Assembly (NCBI GenBank): GCA_963377175.1
Contig: CAUJNA010003320.1
Span: 93,501-157,500, forward strand
DNA: 64,000 nucleotides
Reading direction: 5' to 3'
Origin: Effrenium voratum
Taxonomy: Eukaryota; Sar; Dinophyceae; Suessiales; Symbiodiniaceae
How positions within the stretch are numbered: the first letter of the stretch is position 1; the number at the start of each line of letters is the position of its first letter. Positions 22,401-31,444 of the stretch are shown one piece after another. The notes below the pieces were generated by a model. That model did not search any database, was not told where the DNA came from, and saw nothing but the letters and a program-made list of their open reading frames with translations. The translations under genes and the position numbers were made by a program.

Positions 22401-24802
22401 CTTAAATGTCCCATTGGAAATTCTGGAACTTGTTTGGGGCTAACTCGGAGGAAAGTCGCCTCGCGAGAGAAGAGGGTGCAATGGCTTTTCGGTCATCGCT
22501 GCGCACATCTGCGAAAGGGCGCCCAAAGAGGACGCCATTTGAGACCTTTTCTTTTGAGACACTTTGGGTGTGTCAGGATCATCCGGATGGCTCAGGCTTT
22601 AGAAGGTGGCATCCGGTTCCTGAAGCTTGTGACGGGGTTCCTGTCTTCCAGCATGGCCTTACAGAAAGCAGCGCTTTCGCTAGGGGTTCCTGCTTTGTTC
22701 TGAGTACGTATTCCTGAAGCAGCCCTGCAAAGCGGTTCCGAACCGGTTCGGCGCCAAAGCGGGAGGTTCTGGCAAACTGGAGCAAACGGCCCCCGAAAGC
22801 TTTCGGGCAGGCCACATTGATCTTGCAGATCCTGGATCAGCTGGACGGGCACCAGAACAACCGGGTGGACTTCAAACACTTCGTGAACTGTGCCAGGCAA
22901 GGGATCGGATTGAGGCGAGACCCGTTGTGTGGATACCCTCTAACTAAAGGTGCCTCTGGTTCCTCTCTTTTCACACCAGTGAAAGGCATCTTGTTTTTGA
23001 AGGAAAGACATCGTTGGCGCAAAAGATGGCGAGAAATGAAAACGCAGGGGCCGTCTCACTTGGCTCAAACGGGTGAGCAGCAAACCTGTGGCTGGGTGCT
23101 GCGAATCGCTGGTAAGATCAGTACGTTAGGATGTAACACCGGCGATAGGGCATCCGGTGACGCCTCGGCAGCCCGACAGATGTTGTTTGGGGTGTTTGTT
23201 CGTGTTGTTTGTTTTCATGGATACCCTGTTGGGTTCCGCCCTTGCTTTGTTTGTTTGTTCTTGTGTGTGTTTTTTGGTTTTCCTCCTTTTTTTTAAAGTG
23301 GGTACCCTGTTGGGTCCCACCCTTGCCATTTTGTTTTTTGTGTTTGCTTTTTTGGGGGGGGAGGAGCGGGGGTCCGAATTCCAGAAATGGACGAGGCGCC
23401 TATATGACAAGGTTGTTTGCTTTGATCGAGTGCAATGTCATTTGATATTGCCCGCCTTGAGGGTTGCATTGAGCTTTGAAAGTCCCGCATGACATGACGC
23501 CATTCCCATTGCTGGGAGTGGCACAATGACGACACGGGTTTGTCTCAAATGAAACTCTTCGAAAAGCTTGGCTTCCTTCAATATGTTAGTTCTCTTTAAA
23601 CCCACCCCAAAAAGAGTACCCTCCAAAAAAAGACACCCTGGGTGTGGTTCAAGCCAGCGTGGCTGGTTGCCACTTTGGTCACTTTCAGCCGACCTGAGAA
23701 GCGTGCCAAGCCTGCAGCAAGGCGTTGTTGCAGTTTTTTCATGGGGCAGCCAGGAAGTTCAAGGGCCACGCGACCAAAATCGAGATGCTGACCTTGATGT
23801 ACGACCACACCAGGCACAAACAATTGCAGTGCGGAGACCAGACGCGGCGCAGGTGTCTTGCTTGTGCGTACATGTTTGTTTCTGACAACACGTGCTGGTT
23901 AGTCTTTTAGGATATGTGTTGGTGTTGTGATTGAAAAACGGCGTAAAGGCAAGCTGCATGGTTTGGGCATGTTGTTTGTTCTAGAGACAAACTTATGTCG
24001 AAGCACTAGGACCCATGACCCACAGTGCGGGTCTTGGTACAAGAGACTTTGATCTCCTCGCGGTGTTTGCCATGTTCATAGTTGGAGGTGCACTTTCTTG
24101 GTATGTAACCTCACTTGCCCAAAGCCGACCTTTTGACCTTTTGGTTTTCCCATTTTGGTTGATTTGTAGTAAGGTTCCCAAAAGGTTAACCTGTTATTTC
24201 CAGGTCTTTTGGGCAAGTCAGTCACTCATCCTTCAAGTCGGACGTCAAGCGGCCTGGGCCTCATGAAATTCTCGGCCTCCCTTTCGTTGGCCTACGTGGA
24301 TCAAGTTCCACCCCGCTCGCAACACAATTCCTGAAGGACTAGACCATGGCAGCTGTGGTTGCAGGGCGTCCTCCTCCATCTCTCTTTCCAGAACCTCCAA
24401 AAGCGGCGTTCGTGGCAAGGGAAACCAGTAAATTGAGCTTTTGCGAAGATCCGTTCGTGACCCCTGTTTTGAGGGGTCACTTCTATTTGGGTGTGTCTTT
24501 TCAGAGGACCCCCCTCCCATCAAATGGTGGGTGTCCTTTTGGTTTCCCCCCCAAAAAACAAGTATACCACAAAAAGCAACCGGTATAGTTTCCTTACGGT
24601 ATTCCTTCAAAGCTATTTATACCACCAAAAAGGTCCCAAAAGTAATTCCTCCTGGTGTTCAGGTACTTTTGATTCCTGTTGGTTTCCCTTAAGGGAACGG
24701 GTGGCGTTTTGGTGCCAGCTCCGAATTTCTGGCCGCCGGCGGAGGCTCATGGAGAACCTCCAAGAGGAGTTCCGGCAGCTCCGGGCCTTGGTCAACCGCT
24801 GA
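7293..24802 (+). CDS. Multi-exon voltage-gated cation channel-like gene with EF-hands (partial reconstruction)
   Basis: Plus-strand exons in this span encode, in channel order, an S2-like helix (7293-7418), a possible S3 (8296-8342), an S5-like segment (11205-11287), a clear S6 (18365-18443), a post-S6 segment (from 19038), a linker plus EF-hand (19682-19723, 20624-20690), a second degenerate EF-hand (22811-22896), a basic stretch (23754-23852) and a short coiled tail with TGA at 24800-24802. The 3' half is the strongest part: four joins (18443/19038, 19723/20624, 22896/23754, 23852/24745) keep frame. S1, a clear arginine-ladder S4 and the pore loop were not found, so the 5' exons could belong to another gene and ion selectivity cannot be judged. 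A plasma- or organelle-membrane channel gated by voltage and modulated by calcium is inferred from family knowledge. The span includes a GT-rich satellite and an intact amidase gene. Confidence 0.55.
8296..8342 (+). CDS. Possible exon: S3-like segment
   Basis: After AG at 8294-8295 the frame reads VVLDLFIQTYTQLSHL, resembling the (WN)xxDLxI start of an S3 helix. The right boundary is unclear, and frame continuity with the S2 exon holds only if the upstream exon ends at the alternative GC donor. Confidence 0.3.
8353..8440 (+). mobile_element. Short inverted-repeat element, family A, degraded left end
   Basis: The right terminus reads TTTTGACCCACAGCCAT, matching the family A/B terminal repeat, preceded by GATGTTCACCATGGGTAC as in the copies at 10780 and 15124. 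The left terminus is barely recognisable. Confidence 0.65.
8984..10048. repeat. 1.06-kb GT-rich low-complexity array
   Basis: Alternating TG with interspersed patches: GCGTGG tandem units (9100-9140), octamers TGTGTGTC (9295-9370), TTGC/TTTGC patches (9530-9830) and CTCTGTGTGT (9860-9960). The plus strand has very few A residues. Long open frames on both strands (up to 318 codons) are pure repeat translations and are not genes. Confidence 0.95.
10679..10775 (+). CDS. Possible exon, basic helix
   Basis: The frame reads NWNVTQRILGQALRRLRTM followed by PFDGNAF, directly left of a family A element. It lies between the S3-like and S5-like exons where an S4 voltage sensor is expected, but its arginines do not follow the every-third-residue pattern, so I do not assign it. 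Boundaries are uncertain. Confidence 0.25.
10780..10893 (+). mobile_element. Short inverted-repeat element, family A copy
   Basis: The left terminus is ATGGCTGTGGGTCAAAA and the interior contains CAATGGTACCAATTTGG and GGGATGTTCACTGGGG. The right terminus is a diverged inverse (TTTTGATCCATGTGG). About 114 bases, no coding capacity. Confidence 0.8.
11205..11287 (+). CDS. Exon: S5-like segment of the channel
   Basis: After AG at 11203-11204 the frame reads KLRLLAIVDSFADLFWSFLVV. The LRL-(x)n-S-LFW-F pattern is typical of the S4-S5 linker and start of S5 in voltage-gated cation channels. The right boundary is probably the GT inside CTGGTGGTTTGC. The match is by family pattern, not alignment. Confidence 0.5.
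11288..13546. other. Intron/intergenic stretch before the amidase
   Basis: Contains a family E dispersed repeat (about 11544-11640, GGTGGTTTGAAAGGGACACC), C-rich tracts near 12690 and a protein-like patch at 12330-12400 (IGYFDSFSSSNLTSRF) that could be an exon but matches no known pattern. No DinoSL relic or clear promoter lies before the amidase start. Confidence 0.45.
13547..15061 (+). CDS. Amidase-signature family hydrolase, intact and intronless
   Basis: A single 504-codon frame covers the whole amidase-signature fold, a cytosolic or membrane-associated hydrolase class that cleaves carboxylic amides with a Ser-cisSer-Lys triad. Lys85 lies in LPMTVKEEL, cis-Ser159 in the glycine/serine loop CGGSSGGS (156-163), and nucleophile Ser183 in ADVAGSIR. 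The 24-residue spacing of the serines equals that in characterised members. The C-terminus has the usual VPVGFQLLGRPHSDAWLVG segment, and the length (450-600 is usual) is normal. ATG 13547 is chosen because the N-terminal helix (LCELIRQGRLTSTELLEAF) follows directly. Substrate cannot be told: fatty-acid amides, indole-acetamide and others share these residues. With no introns among gene fragments of about 100-base exons, it may be a processed retrocopy or a transferred gene. A family A element begins 63 bases after the stop. Confidence 0.92.
   Translation: MEIDPCIYTSSAAKLCELIRQGRLTSTELLEAFIARVEAEPHINAVVVKHYAPARARAAAADRCWSENSGGRLWGRLHGLPMTVKEELVVEGICEGRVNGLQADVPKASCAAVQRLLDEGAIIFGKTNTPTWCKDWQTFNDQFGPTPNPHDRQRSCGGSSGGSCVAVACAHSPVELGADVAGSIRVPAAFCGVLGMQGTYGRIPTALWCQPLPAREEPETLCVPFDTPLIGAHVFKVIGPICKSAEDLALMNAVLERIPLVAPEAGAFRLALLSEVCPSDPLEPKLSDAVDVAWCRLRDKMQQEYPDAPRWLVRTVRKKFPENFAQVSYNLYQQILADPDFALLPEASIRRQWCQAVWNAFFDANGIDAVLLPISPTLPFLRNEVAGTDAYTPDRILWTNDSLTGESPQPRCSDEYFYWPHFSILAQLPSISVPCGIVEVPDVLPGCSPTGAQPIVAMSSGFRDPDGSEAKPCEVPVGFQLLGRPHSDAWLVGMAAEIQRIASI
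15124..15235 (+). mobile_element. Short inverted-repeat element, family A, both ends present
   Basis: The left end is CCATATGGCTGTGGGTC and the right end, read inverted, CCATATGGCCATGGGTC, a near-perfect terminal inverted repeat of about 20 bases. The interior has CAATGGTACCATTTTGGGG and GGGATGTTCACTGGGG. This is the best-preserved copy of family A. Confidence 0.85.
15236..18364. other. Long stretch without a supported gene
   Basis: Holds AT-rich DNA (15890-15970), a short GGAATG-rich patch (16290-16450) and unremarkable mixed sequence. Open frames at 17098-17472 and 15189-15731 have no recognisable pattern. If the channel model is right this is intron, and the pore-loop exon should be here or just upstream; I could not identify it. 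Confidence 0.4.
18365..18443 (+). CDS. Exon: S6 helix of the channel
   Basis: After AG at 18363-18364 the frame encodes GYFVTFVLYIAFCAIGLFNV followed by VT. The FNVVTG pattern is the classic end of S6 in four-domain-type sodium/calcium channels. The exon ends one base into a codon before a GC donor at 18444; joining to 19038 restores GVFVDGA without a frame break. Confidence 0.75.
19038..19100 (+). CDS. Exon: post-S6 segment of the channel
   Basis: Starts after AG at 19036-19037 with GCGTTTTTGTGG and reads VFVDGAVEAAQNCKSNAET, the acidic/alanine helix that follows S6 in protist channels. Its left join to 18443 has the same AG-GC sequence at both intron ends. The right limit is unclear; no donor fits the phase of the exon at 19682, so one more exon is probably missing. 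Confidence 0.6.
19682..19723 (+). CDS. Exon: charged linker before the EF-hand
   Basis: A 42-base exon (acceptor AG at 19680-19681) encodes SYEEARASEIEDF and enters and leaves in phase 2. It ends at AG followed by GA, and the next exon begins after AG with GA, so the join to 20624 gives RSAFGTTDSNNDG in frame. This implies a rare GA-start intron. Confidence 0.5.
20624..20690 (+). CDS. Exon: canonical EF-hand
   Basis: Encodes SAFGTTDSNNDGKVSYNEC. The 12-residue loop DSNNDGKVSYNE has Asp at positions 1 and 5, Asn at 3, Gly at 6 and Glu at 12, a calcium-binding arrangement. The acceptor is AG at 20622-20623; the donor is probably within the next 30 bases (GAGT then GCCCC is one option). Confidence 0.65.
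21599..21700 (+). mobile_element. Short inverted-repeat element, family G copy
   Basis: The left end CCTCACTTGAGTT pairs with the right end ACTCAGGAAGTGGG, and the interior contains TTGGGAAGACCATT as in the copy at 33254. No coding capacity. Confidence 0.6.
22310..22372 (+). repeat. Dispersed repeat family F, partial
   Basis: Contains CCACTAAAAGTTATTCAC followed by GTTTAGCAGGGG, matching the fuller copies at 29861 and 61850. Confidence 0.6.
22811..22896 (+). CDS. Exon: second, degenerate EF-hand
   Basis: Reads ATLILQILDQLDGHQNN then RVDFKHFVNCA, phase 0 in and phase 2 out. The loop has Asp, His, Asn and Asp at positions 1, 3, 5 and 9, but position 12 is His where calcium-binding loops need Glu or Asp, so metal binding is doubtful. 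The GC donor at 22897 joins to 23754 and restores NCARKFKGHATK in frame. Confidence 0.6.
23754..23852 (+). CDS. Exon: basic segment after the EF-hand
   Basis: Encodes KFKGHATKIEMLTLMYDHTR and then HKQLQCGDQTRR. The (F/L)KGxAxxIxxxTLMYD pattern recurs after the EF-hands of dinoflagellate voltage-gated channels. It ends at a canonical GT donor (AG then GTGTCTTG) in phase 2. Confidence 0.6.
24745..24802 (+). CDS. Terminal exon of the channel
   Basis: The acceptor AG at 24743-24744 starts G-CTC-ATG. The 18-residue peptide LMENLQEEFRQLRALVNR is a heptad-patterned coiled-coil tail, followed by TGA at 24800-24802. The phase from 23852 gives RRRLMENL at the join. A G-rich minisatellite begins 38 bases after the stop. 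Confidence 0.55.
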
Positions 24803-24839
24803 GGCGAGCCTTACGGGAAGCAAGGGGACAGGGACAGAG

Positions 24840-25062
24840 GGGGGGGGGGGGGGCTGTGGGCTTTGGGGAGGTTTGGGGAGGAGGGTCGAGGCGGTTTTAG
24901 GGGAGGTTTGGGGAGGTTTGGGGAGGTTTGGGGCGGTTTTGGGTTGGGGAGGTTTGGGGGAGGTTTGGGTTTGGGAGGTTTGGGTTTGGGAGGTTTGGGA
25001 GGTTTGGGTTTGGGAGGTTTGGGTTTGGGAGGTTTGGGGGAGGTTTGGGGAAGTTGAGATCT
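24840..25062 (+). repeat. G-rich minisatellite, (GGTTTGGGGA)n/(GGTTTGGGTTTGGGA)n
   Basis: A run of about 15 G at 24840 leads into tandem units of 10 to 15 bases with repeated GGG/GGGG blocks. The plus strand can form G-quadruplexes. It lies just downstream of the channel stop codon. Confidence 0.9.
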
Positions 25063-26596
25063 CTCGTTTCAAACTATGTCACATGTTAAGGTTTGCTAAA
25101 TGTGGACCAAATCAAATGTCATATTCTTGTTTCTTAGGTTGGTTGGATGTGAACAACGGCACACCAGAGCGGTGACTCACCGAATCGAATATCATTTGGT
25201 CAACAAATTTGTAGCGAGCGCATTTCATGGGCTTGATTCCTTCCCCAAATTACGAATACTCCCCCGCCAACAAAATATTCGCCTGGGTGGGGAAATTTGC
25301 TGGCTTGACTTGGCTTTGTGTTTGGCTAGTTCTTCGGAGATCAGGGGTCTGGAAAACTTATATGTGTTAGTTCGGTGCATTCATCAGCAGGAGCACGCAA
25401 CATTTTGAAGAAGCAAAACGGGCCGCAATTCCAAGCCACTGCTGAGAAAGAACCCGAAGTGCGAACCTGAACACATGTTTCGCAAGGGTGAGGTGCCAGT
25501 AGAAATGCCAAGCATTGGTCCCCTTCGACTTGCTGGAAGTCCAAAGGCCCTCATTAGGAAGAAGGGGGGGGTATTTTCTACTGACCCATCAAGTGCAATT
25601 GGGTGAAAAAGCACATGGCACAATCACCCCATTTAGGCTTTATCAAGTAGATCTTCAAATCACACCATGTAGTTTTTTTTAATCATCTTGCCCACACAAC
25701 TTGAATTGTGCCATCTGGTGTAGAGGCCCATGGTAGTTGGAATGACTTTGAGCACACGAAAAGGTGGAGGTGTTCTATGGCAGCTATGGGTAATTCTCAC
25801 ATAGGGGACCATCAAAGATGGTTGGTTTCCTTGTGCTTCCCCTCAAAACAATGAAAGGGAGGGTCCTCTATGTGAAAAAAATATCTTCATGGGTACTTCT
25901 GATGGTTGAATGGATGTTTGCTCATTCCATTGTTTCAAGCCGGGGGCACGCTTCATTGATAGCTCGCCAAGGCACGAGCTTGATCCTTTTGCTTCCCCCT
26001 ACCTAGCATACAGGGGGAACCAGGGATACGGGAGCATTCCAACCCGTTTAATGAGCCTTAGGTTTGATATGGGAAATGGTGCCAAGGGAATCCCCACATA
26101 TCCCCGCTCCCTCCGTATCCCCGCTTGTTCGTTTCTCCAACCCTTGATTTGATGCAGAACACGCGAGAAGCCACCGGCCTTCCAGATGATTCCAGATGCT
26201 CTTGCACCAGACTCCCCGTCTGAGCGAGCCCGAGCCAAGCCGAGTCTCGGGCTGTTCAACGGCAAGCGTTTATCCTTTGGGTACGTACGGGGTTCCCTTA
26301 GTACTCAATGGATTATCAACAGGGATTCAGGATAAGGATTGGCAGCTCTCTATTTTGAGCAGCCAAGAGTGCATTGCTGAGAGCAGTGGTGGCGGTGGCA
26401 TTGTTTGTGCCGAGCCTTTCGCAAAATAATTTCCGATTGGCACCGATGGCGCCATTCCGAAAGTACCGGCTAGATTCATCACCCACGGATGTTAAATTGC
26501 CGTGGATCATGGTGCAATCTAGCATTTCAAGCTTGAACTGACACAAGGCAGTTGGTGCTTACGCACAGGGCAAATCAACCAACCAATCAACCAACG

Positions 26597-26629
<33 letters not shown>

Positions 26630-28367
26630 GTCAGTCAGTCAGTCAGTCAGTCAGTCAGTCAGTCAGTCAGTCAATCAATCAATCAATCAATCAATCAACT
26701 AATCCACAAATCAATCAATCAATCAACAAATCAACCAATCAACCAATCAATCAGAAGCTTGGAGTACTGTTTGACGCAACATGGTGTTCGTTCAGGGAGT
26801 ATGACATAATTGGTTTGCAATCAATAGCCATAATCTGCCTTTTCACAACATACCTTGGACGAGGTCGAGGAGCTGCATGTTGGCCTCACGCCTTGGAAAC
26901 ATTCGCGTCTCAGGGATCTGGGATGTTGATCGGTCAAGATGTCCAGGCTCTGGCTCATTTGGCTGGGAAGTGGGGGGGGGGGGAACTCAATAAATGCGAA
27001 CTCAACAAATGTCCACCCACACCTGGTGACGTTGTCCTTTCGGGAAAAATATGCGTGTTGACCGGTCCTCAAGTGTCTCTGACTTTGCTTCACTGTTGTT
27101 GGCATGTGTTTAGGTCAGTGTGTGTTTTTTTGTTTTTAGTGGGGGAGCTGCAAAAACAAAGTTACTTGCTACCATACCAAGGGTTTGAAAGAAGGTGAGA
27201 GCAACTCTGATTGCAAGTGCGCATGCACTGTGCAAATTGCAAACCTGCTTGCTTTCAGGAACGGGAATTGGGAAAATTGGTATCAGGTCAAGAAGGTCAT
27301 GTAGCCAGTTACGGAGTCTGCGTTGAGGCAGAACCATCTATCCATCAGAGGCCAGGACGTGGAGTCAGGCTTGAAGCCTCAAGGCGACGTGGAGCTCACA
27401 TCACATCTGTTGCATTTGGCTCCAAGCGTGACCTTGTGAACATTACCGCATGTCGCTCTGCGAGTTTCTCTCATGGCTCACGGATTCGAGGTGTTCTCGC
27501 CACATTTTTTGTTGTTTTTTGGCCAGAGGCAAGCGGCGAAGAGTTGCAAGAACGGGGTATAGCTAAGAGCATGTCTTCAGGTCCGGGGTTCACAAAACAA
27601 AGCTGAACTCACCTCCCGTGCAGCGAAGTGCGCCGGACAGCTTTGGCCCATGGTCTCCCAGTTTAATCGTCAGCTCTTTCGAGCTTTGCAACCAGTACAG
27701 ATCCAAAGGCCGGGGAGAAATGGAGGATTTGAAGCTGGGTTGATCAAAAGGTCTGGTGACTCTTGGGATGACCTTGGTTGCGAAACCACTAAGTTTTCAT
27801 ATTTCACCATACCAACTTGGTCTGTTGCCATAAGGAGTATTAATCAGCCCCCTATTTTGGCAGGCAGAGCTACCCATTTCCGGGTTTCCCCTTGTTGGAG
27901 ACAACCCCAAACGAAGCTTTCAAAGAAAGATGGTTGGTTTTGTGAGATTTCAGGCAGGCGTCGGTGTTCAGAGGTCTGCTTTTGTTCTCACAGTTTTGTT
28001 CAATTGTGACGGTGAGAATTTATTTGGTACTTAACTCAGTTGGCTTTTTCTTGGCTGGATTCCTATTGATTAGCCATTCTTGTTGACCATAGGCCCTCAA
28101 GAAGTCTTGACCATGTCCACACGTGGTACGTGTTCTTTGATTTCTCATAACGCTCTCGCCTTGTCCGTGGATCTGCAGTGGATCTGTCTATCGCTGGCGG
28201 GCTTCTTCCAAGAATGGTCTTCTTTGGCTTTGCATTCTTGAGGGGGGTTGTGCAACAAGGCATCTGTGTTTGGAGGCTGTCCCTTTTTGTGATATCAAAG
28301 TAGGTAGTCCCAAAGATCCCCCTGCCCCGCTGCTTTTGTTTACTTGGGCATATTGTTTCTGTACCCT
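25063..28367. other. Long stretch without a firm gene
   Basis: Mostly mixed sequence with one tetranucleotide array (26574-26756). One candidate exon starts after AG at 27580-27581 with GTCCGGGG and reads about 70 open codons (NKAELTSRAAKCAGQLW early on). No family recognised. Confidence 0.35.
26574..26756. repeat. (CAAT)n/(CAGT)n tetranucleotide array
   Basis: CAAT units flank a central block of about 14 CAGT units, with CAAC variants at the edges. The NQSINQS and SVSQSVSQ peptides in the plus frame are translation of the repeat. Confidence 0.9.
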
Positions 28368-28500
28368 TTTTGAGGATATAGGAGGCAGGCAACGGAGAGG
28401 CGTGCCATTTCCCCCCCCTGCTCGCCTTGGTTGTTTCTGTACCCTTTTTGAGGTTTTAAGGCGAAGAAGCCAACGGACAGGCGTGCCACTTTCCGCTTTG
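28368..28500 (+). repeat. Two tandem copies of a 69-base family E unit
   Basis: GTTTCTGTACCCTTTTTGAG occurs at about 28368 and 28437, each followed by CAACGGA(G/C)AGGCGTGCCA. The unit resembles the dispersed family E repeat. Confidence 0.7.
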
Positions 28501-28510
28501 GTTTCCCCAT

Positions 28511-28615
28511 TTGGCTGTGGGTCAAAATTAAACCACCAGGGGACCGCAGGTTTTAGTCCATGTTTCCTTCTACCAGGGTGCCATTCTTGGGTACCTATTT
28601 TTGATCCACAGCCAT
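28511..28615 (+). mobile_element. Short inverted-repeat element, family B, both ends present
   Basis: The left end TTGGCTGTGGGTCAAAA pairs with the right end TTTTGATCCACAGCCA. The interior has CAGGGGACCGCAGGTTTT and TACCAGGG. The termini are those of family A but the middle is different. Confidence 0.85.
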
Positions 28616-28639
28616 TTCGGTGAAGAAAACCTCGAGCCG

Positions 28640-28730
28640 CGAGCCGCGAATCAGTTGGCACCAGCTGGGCCGCGGTACCACGCAGAGCAACTTCCTGCGG
28701 GAGCTCGCGGACCGCCTGCTCGTGGGTGAG
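28640..28730 (+). CDS. Putative exon, function unknown
   Basis: GC-rich plus-strand segment just right of a family B element, reading WHQLGRGTTQSNFLRELAD and continuing RLLVGE. Possible donors are GT in CTCGTGGGTGAGG or GC in GAGGCGCGG. The peptide looks coding-like but no domain is evident. Confidence 0.35.
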
Positions 28731-29860
28731 GCGCGGAGATGGCCAAAAGAAACTGCCCGAAAGAAGGGTCGCCGGTTGTGGCCAGTCTCCAAATCAATGA
28801 AAGGGCGGAGCCTTTTTTTTTTGGGGGGGGGGTCATGGGGGGGAGGGGGGGGGGTCTGAGATAGAGCAAGGATGTGTCTTGTGAGTTGCCCGTTGTAGCG
28901 CTGCAAAAAGAAGAAACTAAAGCACACCAACGGGATGTCATTTGAGTTTGTCCCAAAATAAGGCTTCCCCTGAGCATGGTTGTTATCCTTCGGATTCTTT
29001 TTCCCCTTACTCCAAAATTGGTACCTTTTGAAAAAAATACATCCAGGTGATTGAGGTTTTTCTCGAATTCGGAGACAAAGCATGCAGCGGAAACATGCAG
29101 TCAGAACATATAAACAGTTCCTGGGATCCTTTGGGTGTGAGAAATGGAAAGCTGCAAGATGCGCAAAATTCCTTGATGTTTTTTCCAGCATGTTTCAAGT
29201 CAAATCGGTGTACAGCATCCTACCTACAAGCATGTGACATGCCTGAAGCTGGTCAGGGTACGACGTGTGCTATGGATGCCCGGTAGACATCTGGTGACTT
29301 GGGAAGAATAGACACGGTTATCAACCTCCGTCACACGTTTAAGAATCCATTGCAGAATTTCAGATATACAGGTTGTGCCGGGGGTCAACACAAGATAGCG
29401 ACATACTCCGGCCATGTTCCGGTTCAAGACATTGCTGGTAGGGCGGTGACAGGGATGGTGGCGTCAGTTTCAGACCTACGATGTCGCATATAGAAACAGG
29501 CATACTGGTCCTGCCTCCAATGGGAAACTAAGCCAATGGGGCCAATGCGAGCAAACTAGGAGGCAAAGATCAGATATTCCAAGTCAAATATTGAACCGTT
29601 GGTCCGGGTGTGAACTTATTGGGTCAGACTCCCTTGAAAAGCGCAAAGTTTGGGTATGTGCCGTGCGACGTGTTTTGCACATGCTTGCACATGTTACAGG
29701 AGATAGGCTTGTCGTTCTGAAACTGAAAGCGTATGGCTTCTTCCCGTTTGCCCAGCAAAAGCAAACCAGGCCTTGGCATTACTCCTGTATCGCCTGGCTG
29801 GTTGCAAGGATTCACCTCAACATGGCGTATGTGCTTGTTTGCATGTTGTAGACGAACCTT

Positions 29861-29975
29861 GGTGGCTCCCAGCCATCCCCGTAGCTTTTTAGCCTTTTTG
29901 TCTTTAGTGTGGATTTCCATTTAACCCACTAAAAGTTATTCACTTTTAGCGGGGGGGATCTGAGGACAGCCCAGA
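29861..29975 (+). repeat. Dispersed repeat family F, full copy
   Basis: Starts near GGCTCCCAGCCATCCC, then TTTAACCCACTAAAAGTT, and ends GATCTGAGGACAGCCCAG. Same order as the copy at 61850. No terminal inverted repeat seen; non-coding. Confidence 0.7.
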
Positions 29976-30059
29976 AACGCTTTCGATGATCAGGCCGGCC
30001 TGGGTGGCGACTTCCTCTTCGCTGGGGCGCCGATTTGAGCTCGTCGGTTTGGGGTGCCT

Positions 30060-30188
30060 ACATGCTAGGTCCCCAAGCTAGGTGCCAGCTTATACAATTT
30101 TTTGGGGGGGAGGATTCCGCTACTAAAATAGACTACAGAAAAAGAATGGTACCCCTATTCCAACCTTTCTACTGGAGGACCTAGCATG
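30060..30188 (+). mobile_element. Short inverted-repeat element, family D, both ends present
   Basis: The left end ACATGCTAGGTCC is the exact inverse of the right end GGACCTAGCATGT. The interior carries the family D core GCTACTAAAATAGACTA. Related copies are at 34803, 47570 and 49345. Confidence 0.85.
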
Positions 30189-31340
30189 TGTCTTTTTCTG
30201 AGGATACCCTTTTTGAGTGGTTTTAACGGGAGACCAAAGGAAAGCCACCATTTTGGGCGGACCGCCAAAGAAGGGCACACCCATGCAACCAATGCCAGAG
30301 ACCGAGCGGTTAAACGATGAAGTGTGAGCTTTGCCTTAAGTCCAACATGCGGCGGTTCAAAGCACCTTTCATTTTGACAAGCCGACTCCCGCGACCGAGC
30401 AAGGAGTCAAAGCACCCCATGACCTGAAACCTCGTGCGCTTCCGCGTATCCCTTGGCTCCCCCTCTACCCCATTTCCTTGGCTTCCCGTGCCATGGTTTG
30501 ATATCAGTGCGTGTTGGTTGGATCTCTTTGGACCCCTTGCATCCTTTTTTTTGGCATTTGCTGCTGGGGAGAACACTTGCCAGAGCTCGGAGCCCCTGTT
30601 GTAGATGGTTTGACAACGCACTGGCCTAAGACCATCGATGTGTGCGGGGGGCCTAAACGGGTTCCAGCCGGACAATCACGTGTGTGGCATCCGAATGAAC
30701 CCATTTGTTACAACCCATGGGTTACTTTTGTTGTGAGTATTTTCCATGTCACTTCGCTTTAGGCGGCTGAGCGGGTGTACTGGTTCAGCCGCCCAGAGTT
30801 GCCAGGCGCGCCCAGCAAGCGGCAGGGTCAGCATGCATCTCTCCCATGGGCGTGCCGCCTACGAACGGAATATCAAAATGTGTTAGATGTCCCTTTTGCT
30901 GAGTGTCACAAGGAAACTGCGAGCGGCAGACCTTTCGGAGGCCGGAAGGATTCAGACACACAGCCTCTTGACACGAGCTTGTGGTGCGAGCTGCCAAGAT
31001 GGTCAGCCATTCGGCGCTGCAGCAAGTGTGAAACATGCTTTGATTTTATCCGTTCTCTTATCTAAATCAATCAGCTAGGTGCCTTTCTCACCCCTTTGGT
31101 TGGGAGACGGTTCCCCCAAGACGAAATCGAAGAAAGAAACGATGCCCTTCGAGCTCGCAGGCGCCTTCGAAGCCGGCGGCCCAGCTGGCACTCGGACGGC
31201 TCAAGGTGTCGGGGAAATTTCCAAATTTGGGTGTTTTTGGGTGTTTCTTGGGTGTTTCTTGGGTGTGTGTTTGTTCCTTTGGGATGTTTTTTGTGTGTTT
31301 TTGGGCGCCAAGACTGAATGAGACGCTCCTCTTTTCTTCA

Positions 31341-31444
31341 AATGGGTATGGGTCAAAATCAATCCACCAGACCGCAGGTTTTAGTGCTTGGTTCCATTTA
31401 CCAGGGTTCCATTTCAAAGTTTCCCGTTTTTTGACTCACAGCCA
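31341..31444 (+). mobile_element. Short inverted-repeat element, family B copy
   Basis: The left end GGGTATGGGTCAAAA and right end TTTTTTGACTCACAGCCA are diverged inverse termini. The interior has ACCGCAGGTTTTAGT and TTACCAGGGTTCCA. Confidence 0.75.
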
